Shown one piece after another: positions 1 through 6,657 of a DNA stretch of 26,277 nucleotides. A program made the position numbers and the translations under genes. Each line of letters starts with the position of its first letter. Positions within the stretch are counted from its first letter, which is position 1. Source of the stretch: JAUUZT01 sp964654015 (GTDB lineage Bacteria; Chloroflexota; Dehalococcoidia; GIF9; AB-539-J10); the NCBI GenBank assembly GCA_964654015.1, contig CAZZHQ010000027.1, positions 1 to 26,277 of the forward strand, given 5' to 3'. The notes below the pieces were generated by a model, which did no database searches, had not been told where the DNA came from, and saw only the letters and a list, made by a program, of their open reading frames with translations.

Positions 1-62
1 TGCTCTGGATATAACAACAACCGAAATGATTGTGGGAGGACTACTGTGAAAGGAATAGATAA

Positions 63-1052
63 ATGGGGAGTGTAAGGATAGTGAAAAAATTAACACCATT
101 AATGGTGGGACTGTGGCTCGCTGCATGCCTGGTGCTGCTTATTCCTGCCTCGTTCGCTGTTGCTCAAACTGTTGAGGTAGGTATTGATACTCCAACAGAG
201 GTCAACTATGGTGAATCCTTCACTGCCACTATAGACATCTCTGGGGTCGTTGATTTTGATGCTGCTGATTTTGAGCTAACGTTTGATTCCAGCATTTTAA
301 AGATCGAGGATACAAGCGTAGGAGCTGACATTCACAATGGAATGATAGCTACGACTACTATTCCAGTTGTTATCACCAATGTAGTTTCTGAAGGAGTGGT
401 TAAGGTAGTTGTTAATATTTCCGGTAATCCGGGTGTAACGGGTTCAGGTCACCTGTGTGAAATTCGCTTTCATGTAATTGGGGGAACGGACAGCTCTACT
501 GATATAGGCTTACAGAATGGCACCTTGGGTAACAATAATGGAGAGTACATACCGGCGATTTGGGGAGGAAGCACGGTCCATATAAGTGAAGTAGATACAA
601 CTCCTCCCACTGTGATGGGTAAAGCGCCGATTGACTTTGATATCTCTGTTGACTCTGATATAAAGATAGCTTTTAGCAAGCCCATGAACAAGGCTTCTGT
701 AGAGGACGCTTTCTCTATTTTACCAGGTGTTGTCGGGTCATTTAGCTGGGAAGGTAATACGATGATCTTCAGCCCGGAGGTCAAGCTGAAGTATGCCACC
801 CAATATAGGGTATGCATCGCAGCGAGTGCCACAGATTTGGCTAATAATGCATTGGAAGGGGATGATGCAACAACAGAAGGTTTACCATCCGCTGATTATT
901 GCTGGACTTTTCAATCTGCTAAAAAAGCTATACCAGTGGCAGAAGTCACTAGCGGATTAAGCACCGCTACTATTGCTGGCATTTCAGTTGGATTGGTTGT
1001 TGTGATAGTGGTTATACTGCTGCTTGTCAGAAAAAGGCGAGGCCATAATTAG
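63..1052 (+). CDS. Exported cohesin-like / Ig-like surface protein with C-terminal membrane anchor
   Basis: A 329-residue secreted protein, probably displayed on the cell surface and held by one C-terminal helix. Residues about 8-34 form a signal peptide ending in an A-x-A-like site (FAVAQ). Residues about 36-175 resemble a cohesin-type beta sandwich (strand pattern VEVGIDTP, FELTFDSSILKIED, GSGHLCEIRFHV). Residues about 180-288 look like a bacterial Ig-like Big_5 domain (PIDFDISVDSDIKIAFSKPMN, then a YRVCIAASATDLANN strand). Residues about 303-321 are a hydrophobic helix followed by RKRRGHN. No LPXTG is seen. The ATG at 63 has AAAGGA eight bases upstream; an in-frame GTG at 81 with GGGGAG ten bases upstream is an alternative start giving MKKL. 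Two similarly built genes follow on the same strand. No dockerin partner is visible, so ligand and role are unknown. Confidence 0.75.
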   Translation: MGSVRIVKKLTPLMVGLWLAACLVLLIPASFAVAQTVEVGIDTPTEVNYGESFTATIDISGVVDFDAADFELTFDSSILKIEDTSVGADIHNGMIATTTIPVVITNVVSEGVVKVVVNISGNPGVTGSGHLCEIRFHVIGGTDSSTDIGLQNGTLGNNNGEYIPAIWGGSTVHISEVDTTPPTVMGKAPIDFDISVDSDIKIAFSKPMNKASVEDAFSILPGVVGSFSWEGNTMIFSPEVKLKYATQYRVCIAASATDLANNALEGDDATTEGLPSADYCWTFQSAKKAIPVAEVTSGLSTATIAGISVGLVVVIVVILLLVRKRRGHN

Positions 1053-1130
1053 ATAGTATATCACCTGTATTTCTGTATTGAGTGGTGCTGCCTTTGCTCG
1101 GGACATTGTTCTTGTGCCATAGAGGGTAGG

Positions 1131-1176
1131 TTCCTGCTACCTGCTTTCGCAGGCACAGGTTTAGCAGGAATGACAA
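1131..1176. repeat. Intergenic palindromic repeat (nested hairpin)
   Basis: The 9-base arm TTCCTGCTA (1131-1139) is perfectly complemented by TAGCAGGAA (1162-1170). Inside it is a second perfect hairpin, CCTGC-TTTC-GCAGG (1140-1153). TGACA follows the outer arm. Read on the minus strand the block starts with a TGTCATTCCTGC-like motif, which resembles, from memory, intergenic repeats scattered in many bacterial genomes. It lies between two surface-protein genes and has no terminator-like T run next to it. Confidence 0.5.
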
Positions 1177-1216
1177 GAGAAGGGCAGGAATAATAAAAAA
1201 GTTTTGGCTCTTCACA

Positions 1217-1299
1217 ATGACAAAAGAAAAATCAGGTGTTACCAGGCATATAAATAATTTCATTCTTGCCTTTTGGTTGCCATTTAATGTTAATAATAT
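1217..1299 (+). repeat. Duplicated intergenic segment, copy 1
   Basis: About 83 bases starting at ATGACA are recognisably similar to 3663-3745. The core 1229-1257 matches 3674-3702 at 25 of 29 bases, and similarity continues weakly through a TTGC(C/T)TTTT-GG region to a TAATA end. It lies just upstream of the gene at 1335 and contains TTGGTT, an 18-base spacer and TATAAA (1273-1302). That pair could be a promoter. A perfect TATAAT also occurs at 1309-1314 but has no convincing -35 box. Confidence 0.5.
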
Positions 1300-1334
1300 A
1301 AAACATATTATAATACTGCAGTGAAGGCTATCGA

Positions 1335-2837
1335 ATGAAAAAAATACTGCCTTTATTAACGCTGGCTTTCGTTATTACTCTGCTGGTATACGTTATGCCT
1401 GTGGCAGCACAGCCACCGCCACCGCCACTCCCACCAAACCACTGCTTTCGTGGAGAGGTAACTATTGGCGAGGAATCCGCCCCTGACGGCACTATAGTGT
1501 CAGCCCATATCGGGAGCCTTTCCTGGTCAGTAACTACCACTGGTGGCAGCTATAGATTCGTAATACCGCTTGACGACCCGGCAATACCCGGAAAAGACGG
1601 CGGAAAAAATGGCGATGAGATTATCTTTAAAGTGGATGGTGAAGTGGCGGCTACTTATACATTTCAGTCTTCTGCGTTTACTGAGCTAAATTTAAATATC
1701 AGTGCAACAGAAGAGATTTATTATACACTGACCATAAATACGTTACCGTCAGATAGTGGCACTGTAGCTTTAAATCCCAGCATGGCTGATAATCGGTATG
1801 AACACGGAACGTCGGTGACTCTGACAGCTCAGCCAGCAGGTGGCTATGTTTTTGACCACTGGAGTGGTGATTCAGGTGGCAGTACTAATCCACTTGCTAT
1901 AACTATGGATACTGATAAATTGGTCATCGCTCACTTCCGCCAGGTAGCACCTGACCAGTACAGCCTGGAGATTTCCGGCACGGAGGGTGGTTCAGTAACT
2001 ACGCCAGGCGAGGGTACTTTTCGCTATGGTGCCGCAGAACAGGTTGAATTAGTTGCCAGTCCGAATGATGGCTATGAATTCGATGAATGGGCTGGAGATG
2101 TGGATACGGTTGCGGATACTGATGACCCCACGACGACAATAAACATGAATGACGATAAGTCAATCGTCGCTTACTTCAATGAAAAAGATGAAATATCAGT
2201 TGAGCAGTATAGCCTGGATATTTCCAGCGCAGAAGGTGGCTCAGTAACTACGCCAGGCGAAGGAACTTTTCACTATGACGCCGCAGAGCAGGTTCAATTA
2301 GTGGCGAGCCCGGATGATGGCTATGAGTTTGATGAGTGGACTGGAGATGTGGACGCAGTTGCTGATATTGATGACCCTACGACGACAATAAAAATGAATG
2401 AAAACAAGTCGGTCACCGCTCTATTTACTGCGGTCACGCCTGGCATTTCGCCTGCGCGATTTACTTTTTCAAACCTGCTGATTGTACCAAAAGAGATTAA
2501 GCCAGATCAGCAAGTTGAAATCTCAATTGAAGCAGCGAATCATGGTGGAACGACTGGCGAACGTACCGTCATACTTTACATAAATGGTGATTTGGAAGAT
2601 AGCAGGACTGTAAGCGTTGCGCCAGGCTCAACACAGGATGTTGCCTTTACGCTGAGCAAAACAACTCCGGGTATTTATGATGTATTAATGGAAGGATTGC
2701 CAGGGCAGTTCATAGTGGCAGCACCCTCGACAACAAGCACTGCTGATGGATTTAATACTGGAATAATTGTTGCTATCGCAGCTTTTGTTGCTGTACTGGT
2801 GCTGGCGTTTTTGTTTATCAGGAGGAGAGGAATATAG
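1335..2837 (+). CDS. Exported InlB B-repeat-like surface protein with C-terminal membrane anchor
   Basis: A 500-residue predicted surface protein. Residues 1-26 are a signal peptide ending VAAQ, then a short PPPPPLPP linker. Residues about 37-121 form a beta domain also found in the gene at 2970 (FRGEVTIG...APDGTIVSA, G-Y-x-F-VIP, EIIFKV). Three repeats follow at about 129-201, 208-281 and 291-364, each with the pattern Y-L-x-I, GGSV or SGTV, G-Y-x-FD-x-W-x-GD, then hydrophobic-AxF; this fits the divergent InlB B-repeat family. Repeats 2 and 3 are nearly identical. Residues about 374-462 look like a CARDB-type adhesion domain, and residues 474-494 are a membrane helix followed by RRRGI. GAAGG seven bases upstream supports the ATG. 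Probably an adhesin or envelope structural protein; the ligand is unknown. Confidence 0.78.
   Translation: MKKILPLLTLAFVITLLVYVMPVAAQPPPPPLPPNHCFRGEVTIGEESAPDGTIVSAHIGSLSWSVTTTGGSYRFVIPLDDPAIPGKDGGKNGDEIIFKVDGEVAATYTFQSSAFTELNLNISATEEIYYTLTINTLPSDSGTVALNPSMADNRYEHGTSVTLTAQPAGGYVFDHWSGDSGGSTNPLAITMDTDKLVIAHFRQVAPDQYSLEISGTEGGSVTTPGEGTFRYGAAEQVELVASPNDGYEFDEWAGDVDTVADTDDPTTTINMNDDKSIVAYFNEKDEISVEQYSLDISSAEGGSVTTPGEGTFHYDAAEQVQLVASPDDGYEFDEWTGDVDAVADIDDPTTTIKMNENKSVTALFTAVTPGISPARFTFSNLLIVPKEIKPDQQVEISIEAANHGGTTGERTVILYINGDLEDSRTVSVAPGSTQDVAFTLSKTTPGIYDVLMEGLPGQFIVAAPSTTSTADGFNTGIIVAIAAFVAVLVLAFLFIRRRGI
1953..2427 (+). repeat. Tandem 249-bp intragenic repeat (two near-identical units)
   Basis: Units 1953-2201 and 2202-2427 encode repeats 2 and 3 of the surface protein. 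Equivalent positions lie exactly 249 bases (83 codons) apart, for example TCAGTAACTACGCC at 1992 and 2241. Most differences are single-base and many are synonymous, which points to fairly recent duplication. The first InlB-like repeat of the protein (from about 1719) is far more diverged at DNA level. Confidence 0.8.
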
Positions 2838-2860
2838 ATTGCGCAGGCCAGCCTCAATAT

Positions 2861-2889
2861 TGGCTCTGAATGATGGCTACTGCTACAAT
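2861..2889 (+). promoter_or_regulatory. Candidate promoter of the 2970 gene
   Basis: TTGGCT (2861-2866), a 17-base spacer and TACAAT (2884-2889) fit a sigma-70-type promoter. It lies 80 bases before the GTG start of the small surface protein. A perfect 6-bp hairpin (AGAGGA / TCCTCT, 2930-2946) lies in the resulting leader and lacks a T run, so it is not an obvious terminator. Confidence 0.35.
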
Positions 2890-2969
2890 TATGCCATTAT
2901 GGTTGGGAGACTGGTAAATAATATAGAAGAGAGGACGGTTTCCTCTGTAACGTAACAAACATTGTAGCT

Positions 2970-3509
2970 GTGAAAATAAAAATACATATAGTAATTGCAT
3001 TGGTACTTTGTGCCTTGCTGGTGCCGGGTATAGCCCTGGCGCAGACAGCAAAGCTGTCACTGGTTTTTGAGGGTGATGTGACTATTGATGGCTATGACGC
3101 TCCGCTGGGCACTGTTATCGTGGCGGAGGTGGAGGGAGTTGAGGCAGCTACCAATGCCCCTGGTGGGGGTATCACTGAGTCAGGTAAGTATATGCTGGTA
3201 ATCCCGAATGAGAACTATACGGGCAAGATGGTGGTATTCAAGGTATATGACATCGTCGCCGGCGAGCATGTATATATTAGCTCTATGGACCCGATAGTAA
3301 ACTTTGACCTGTATGTGCAAACCATCGCACCTGCAGGTGCTATAGACAATAGCCCAGGTATCGATAATGGTAACTCTGGGGGGGTTGACGCATTCCTGGC
3401 AGAAATATTAGGACTGGGCACGAAAACACTTATCGGAATTGTAGCCGGTGTTGTGGCGCTGGTTATCCTGCTAATAGCAGTTATCAGGCATCGTCGTATT
3501 TATATCTAA
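2970..3509 (+). CDS. Small exported beta-domain protein with C-terminal membrane anchor
   Basis: A 179-residue protein with a signal peptide at 1-25 (cleavage after IALAQ). One beta domain follows at about 31-117, then a flexible Gly/Asn-rich linker (about 122-140) and a C-terminal helix at about 154-171 followed by RHRRIYI. The beta domain is homologous by eye to the N-terminal domain of the preceding surface protein: FEGDVTI...APLGTVIVAEV, G-x-Y-x-L-VIP, VVFKVYDIVAG. The start is GTG with no clear ribosome-binding site, so its exact position is less certain, but MKIKIHIVIALVLC is a typical signal-peptide start. It probably works with the two neighbouring surface proteins, for example as a shorter member of the same layer or complex. 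No enzymatic motif is seen. Confidence 0.72.
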   Translation: MKIKIHIVIALVLCALLVPGIALAQTAKLSLVFEGDVTIDGYDAPLGTVIVAEVEGVEAATNAPGGGITESGKYMLVIPNENYTGKMVVFKVYDIVAGEHVYISSMDPIVNFDLYVQTIAPAGAIDNSPGIDNGNSGGVDAFLAEILGLGTKTLIGIVAGVVALVILLIAVIRHRRIYI

Positions 3510-3582
3510 CACACGGTGCATATTTGTATAGTCAGTAGAGTGGAAGCTTTCCTGCCGTTTGTTGTTCCAGCCTTATGCCCTT

Positions 3583-3668
3583 TGTCATTCTGAGTTAAAC
3601 GAAGAATCTCACCGATGAATAGCCTGCGAGGAGATCCTTCGGTCGCTAAAGCTCCCTCGAGGATGACA
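3583..3668. repeat. Imperfect palindromic intergenic repeat (MITE/REP-like)
   Basis: The ends are inverted copies: TGTCATTCTGAG at 3583 and CTCGAGGATGACA ending at 3668. Inner arms GAAGAATCTC (3601-3610) and GAGATCCTTC (3631-3640) pair at 9 of 10 positions. There is no coding potential inside 86 bases. It resembles, from memory, the widespread intergenic repeats with TGTCATTCTGAG / GAAGAATCTC ends. It sits directly before the duplicated segment and the toxin-antitoxin pair. Confidence 0.6.
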
Positions 3669-3745
3669 AGGTAAAATTAGGTGTTATCAGTCATATAAAC
3701 AAGTTAATTAACTTGCTTTTCGGTCTCTATTAAATTATAGTAATA
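3663..3745 (+). repeat. Duplicated intergenic segment, copy 2, with candidate promoter
   Basis: Similar to 1217-1299 (25 of 29 identical bases in the core 3674-3702). Within it TTGCTT (3713-3718), a 17-base spacer and TATAGT (3736-3741) form a plausible promoter 40 bases before the antitoxin ATG. Its first bases overlap the end of the palindromic repeat, so both copies begin with ATGACA. Confidence 0.55.
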
Positions 3746-3781
3746 CCATAAATATTGAGATGTTTATCAGGAGGTAAGAAT

Positions 3782-4045
3782 ATGACAGAAGTAATGCATA
3801 AGACAGCCCTTACCAGTAAATCACAGATTACTTTGCCCAGGAAAGTAAGGGAAGTCTTAAAGGTTAGCCCTGGAGATCAGGTTAGCTTCCAGATAGATGG
3901 TAGTGAAGTAAAGGTCGTTGCTGTTCCTTCATTGCTTGAGGAAAACTTTGGTAGGGTAAAGCCAAAAAGAACGCCCGAGGACTTTAAGAAACAGAGGAAG
4001 GATTTTGAGAAAGGAGTGGCAGAGGAAGTTTTAAAGGAACAGTAA
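3782..4045 (+). CDS. vapB: AbrB/MazE-type antitoxin, DNA-binding
   Basis: An 87-residue protein with a SpoVT-AbrB swapped-hairpin domain at about 6-50: TALTSKSQITLPRKVREVLKVSPGDQVSF, then a VKVVAV strand. The C-terminal half is basic and charged (VKPKRTPEDFKKQRKDFEKGV) and would wrap the toxin. The ATG at 3782 is chosen because AGGAGG (3769-3774) lies seven bases upstream; the in-frame TTG at 3755 is poorer. It ends two bases before the PIN-domain gene, the normal arrangement for an antitoxin and toxin. By analogy with the family it neutralises the toxin and represses its own promoter, probably the TTGCTT/TATAGT pair at 3713-3741. Confidence 0.88.
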   Translation: MTEVMHKTALTSKSQITLPRKVREVLKVSPGDQVSFQIDGSEVKVVAVPSLLEENFGRVKPKRTPEDFKKQRKDFEKGVAEEVLKEQ

Positions 4046-4047
4046 TT

Positions 4048-4449
4048 ATGCGTTTTATAGATACTAACTTATTTATTCGTTACTTTACCAGGGATGATGA
4101 GGAAAAGGCGGAAGCTGTGCTGAAATTGTTGAAGAGAGTAGAAAAGAATGAAGAGAAGATTATCACAAGTCCTTTGGTGATATTTGAGCTCGTATTTACT
4201 CTGGGGAGCTACTACAAGGTTCCCAGGAGGGAGATTAAAGAAATTATGCAGCCTGTTTTCAACCTCAGAGGCCTGAGATTGGATTACAGAGATGTCTTTG
4301 AATCAGCACTGGAGCTATATTCTCAAGGCACCCTCTCTTTCGCTGATGCCTTCAATGCTTGCTTCATGAATAAAAGAGAAATTAAGGAAATTTATAGCTA
4401 TGATAAGGATTTCGACCAGCTTGAGGGAATAAAGAGGGTTGTCCCATAG
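4048..4449 (+). CDS. vapC: PIN-domain ribonuclease toxin (VapC-like)
   Basis: A 133-residue single-domain PIN protein, normal length for VapC toxins, which are Mg-dependent endoribonucleases often cutting tRNA or rRNA. The acidic site is visible: D5 in FIDTN, E47 in VIFELV, D100 in SFADAF, and D119/D121 in SYDKDFD. It starts two bases after the antitoxin stop, with AAGGA nine bases upstream inside the antitoxin gene, so translation is probably coupled. It ends 17 bases from the convergent formyltransferase-like gene. The RNA target cannot be read from sequence. Confidence 0.88.
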   Translation: MRFIDTNLFIRYFTRDDEEKAEAVLKLLKRVEKNEEKIITSPLVIFELVFTLGSYYKVPRREIKEIMQPVFNLRGLRLDYRDVFESALELYSQGTLSFADAFNACFMNKREIKEIYSYDKDFDQLEGIKRVVP

Positions 4450-4466
4450 TGTATTAACATCTGAGC

Positions 4467-5312
4467 TCAGTCAGTCTCGGTCACAAGTTTATCTATTATT
4501 TTACTGAGGTCATAGCCTTTGACTGGCTTCCCGTGGGCATCAATCACCATGTTGTCTTTAATGCTAATATCTCCATGGCTCAGCGCCTTGATAGTAGATA
4601 TAATCAGCGGAAATTCTCTGGCAAGTTCGTACTGTCGGATGAGTGCAAACAGGCCATCCCTGTCGTCTTTTTGCCAGTATGAATCGAAGGGCAGGCCCTT
4701 AATCGGGAATGAGCAATAACTGATTACCGGACCTCTATCGAGTTCCGGAGTTACCATGTGCATCATTGCGCCGGCCTGTTCTGCCTTTTGCTCTATCAGT
4801 TTCCACATTACCTCTCTCCAGGTACCAACTGGTCCTCCGGGAGGTGCCGGATGAATATTAATCATGGTGTATTGCTGGCACAACTCTTCGCCGAGGATGA
4901 GCATATAACCTGCCATAACACAGATGTCCGGAGCGAATTCCTTAATCCTTGCGTCTATCTCTCTGTCGTAGAGTATTCGCCATCTCTGCTGCGATGGATT
5001 TTCCTTTGCAGGGGCATCCGGACTGCTATTATGGGGAGAGGCGGAACTAATTGGAGGCTCTTGTCCTGAATTGGTTTTGGCGGGCAATCTCTCCTTGAAT
5101 TTCTTGCTGGAGAAGTAGACCAGCGGTATTTGGTAGCTTTGCACTAACCTGAAAAACATGTCGGTCTGTTCCGATTCCCCTGGTTCCCTGTTGCAGAATA
5201 CAAAGCCTATTTTACCGTCGATATCGCCATTGCTAATGCTCTGCTGCACTGCCTGTAGCAGCCGTCGAGAGCCTTCTCCCCTGCCTGTGGAAAACCAGCC
5301 GAACTTCAACAT
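4467..5312 (-). CDS. Formyltransferase-family protein (PurN/Fmt-like)
   Basis: 281 residues with the formyl-transferase fold. The N-terminal Rossmann part (MLKFGWFSTGRGEGSRRLL) differs from classic PurN but keeps a G-x-G-x-G-S loop. The catalytic triad of the family appears as N152 and H154 (MINIHPAPPGG) and D192 (ELDRGPVI). The loop after NIHP reads APPGGPVGTWREVMW, unlike the usual HPSLLP-F-G, so the acceptor may not be glycinamide ribonucleotide. Residues about 77-110 are a Ser/Pro/Asn-rich low-complexity insertion. The ATG has GGAGGG seven bases upstream. It follows the PHP gene by 47 bases on the same strand. Possible roles are 10-formyl-tetrahydrofolate-dependent formyl transfer to a purine precursor, a sugar or another amine. 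Confidence 0.65.
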   Translation of the reverse strand: MLKFGWFSTGRGEGSRRLLQAVQQSISNGDIDGKIGFVFCNREPGESEQTDMFFRLVQSYQIPLVYFSSKKFKERLPAKTNSGQEPPISSASPHNSSPDAPAKENPSQQRWRILYDREIDARIKEFAPDICVMAGYMLILGEELCQQYTMINIHPAPPGGPVGTWREVMWKLIEQKAEQAGAMMHMVTPELDRGPVISYCSFPIKGLPFDSYWQKDDRDGLFALIRQYELAREFPLIISTIKALSHGDISIKDNMVIDAHGKPVKGYDLSKIIDKLVTETD

Positions 5313-5359
5313 GACTGTACCCTCCGAATATTATCTCCTCACCCTGGACAAAGGATATA

Positions 5360-6016
5360 TTAGTGGTGCGGATTTTGTCTCTTTTTCATCCTTGCCCAGG
5401 TGCTGGCAAAGTGTATCAGCGGGCTGGACCGGTTTCCGATAATATTTCCTTGTGCCAGGCTGCTTAGAAATTCTTCGGGTCCGCTGAATTCAGGCATCTC
5501 CACATAGGCCTTGCCGATTTCACTGGAAGTATGGGCATCACTTCCGGCTCCGCGGGGCAATCCATATTTACGAGCCAGTTCGTAGGCTTTACTGGAACTG
5601 TTTGGAAAAGGAGTTCGTGCATTGAAGACCTCGATGAGGTCCAGCTTCTCCATAATTTCAGGTGACGTTAGCTTTTTATAATTATCAAGCGGCCATCGCC
5701 CAAACGGGTGAGGTATATTTACCAATCCTCCCTGTTTTTTGATTCTGACTATGGTCTCCTCTGGGGATAACCCCCTTGGAATCTCCTCGCTGAGAAATAG
5801 CCCCATGATTTCACCGTCTGTTGTCATAATCTCTTCGGCAACGATTACTGTAAACGGTGCCATTACCTGTAGTCTTAAAGCTCCCTCTATGCTGTTGTGG
5901 TCAGCCAGGGCGACGCAATTTATTTCAATCTTGAGGCAATGCTCTACGATAACTTCCAGGGGGATGCAGCTATCCGGCGAATAACAGCTATGAATGTGCA
6001 GGTCAGCCTTAATCAA
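5360..6016 (-). CDS. PHP-domain metal-dependent phosphoesterase
   Basis: 218 residues with the PHP motifs in order: H7 and H9 (DLHIHSCYS), D39/H40 (ALADHNS), E61/E62 (VAEEI), H103 (NIPHPFGRW) and D160/H162 (GSDAHT). The family (stand-alone PHP, YciV/TrpH-like) hydrolyses phosphate esters such as nucleoside 3',5'-bisphosphates or short oligonucleotides using bound metals; the substrate here is unknown. The start is TTG, overlapping the efp TGA stop (bases 6013-6016), with GGAAAAGG just upstream inside efp, so translation is probably coupled to efp. Met is lacking nearby, and the DLHIHS motif begins at residue 5, as expected for a complete protein. Confidence 0.85.
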   Translation of the reverse strand: MIKADLHIHSCYSPDSCIPLEVIVEHCLKIEINCVALADHNSIEGALRLQVMAPFTVIVAEEIMTTDGEIMGLFLSEEIPRGLSPEETIVRIKKQGGLVNIPHPFGRWPLDNYKKLTSPEIMEKLDLIEVFNARTPFPNSSSKAYELARKYGLPRGAGSDAHTSSEIGKAYVEMPEFSGPEEFLSSLAQGNIIGNRSSPLIHFASTWARMKKRQNPHH

Positions 6017-6573
6017 TTTGCCTTTTCCAAATATTCTCCACTACGGGTGTCAACTTTAATCTTATCCCCTACGTCGATAAAGAGGGGGACCTGCAAAATG
6101 AGGCCTGTCTCAAGCTTCGCTGGCTTACTGCCACCGGTGGCGGTATTACCTTTAAAACCGGGATCTGTCTCTATAACTTGCATCTCTATCGAGACAGGTA
6201 AATCCACGTTTATGGGCTCTCCTTTGCATGTTAACAAATCAAGGCTCTGCCCTTCCTGGAGATAATTAATTGCCTCGTCAAGTTGTTCTGCAGTGAGTGA
6301 GATTTGTTCATAATTATCGTTGTCCATAAAATTATATAAATCACCATCGGTATATAAATACTGAACTGAACGTTTTTCCAGGAAAGCTGGTGTAAATTTG
6401 TAGTTGGCCTGGAAGGAGCGTTCAGTGGTGTTACTGTTTTTAATATCGCGAAGCTTCAGCCTGACCTGGGCTGACCCTCTTCCTACCTTGATGTGCTGAT
6501 ATTCAGTAATCTGGTATATAGTCCCATCCAATTCAATGGCGATCCCCTTTTTCAAATCACCTGCGCTAATCAT
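6013..6573 (-). CDS. efp: Translation elongation factor P
   Basis: 186 residues, standard EF-P length. It relieves ribosome stalling on consecutive prolines by binding between the P and E sites. KOW-like domain I (1-64) carries the modification loop HIKVGRGSAQ; the middle OB domain contains VQYLYTDGDLYNFMDNDNYEQ; the C-terminal OB domain has ETDPGFKGNTATGGSKPA and the signature IKVDTRSGEYLEKA. The loop tip is R32, not the lysine of E. coli (K34), and V30 replaces the usual proline. A strong AAGGGGGG ribosome-binding site lies five bases before ATG. Its gene follows the Xaa-Pro peptidase by 84 bases, the same pairing as yqhT-efp in Bacillus, and overlaps the PHP gene by four bases. Confidence 0.96.
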   Translation of the reverse strand: MISAGDLKKGIAIELDGTIYQITEYQHIKVGRGSAQVRLKLRDIKNSNTTERSFQANYKFTPAFLEKRSVQYLYTDGDLYNFMDNDNYEQISLTAEQLDEAINYLQEGQSLDLLTCKGEPINVDLPVSIEMQVIETDPGFKGNTATGGSKPAKLETGLILQVPLFIDVGDKIKVDTRSGEYLEKAN

Positions 6574-6657
6574 TGAATCCCCCCTTGTTTATATTATTAA
6601 TAAATCGCCATCCTGGCTGGACCGAAGGGTTTTTAATCTATCCTTCAGTTATTATCC

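Noticed and set aside
1953..2427. CRISPR-like repetition
   Set aside because: Only two long units without spacers; they code for protein repeats in frame.
2930..2946. Terminator between the second and third surface genes
   Set aside because: Six-bp stem with no following T run.
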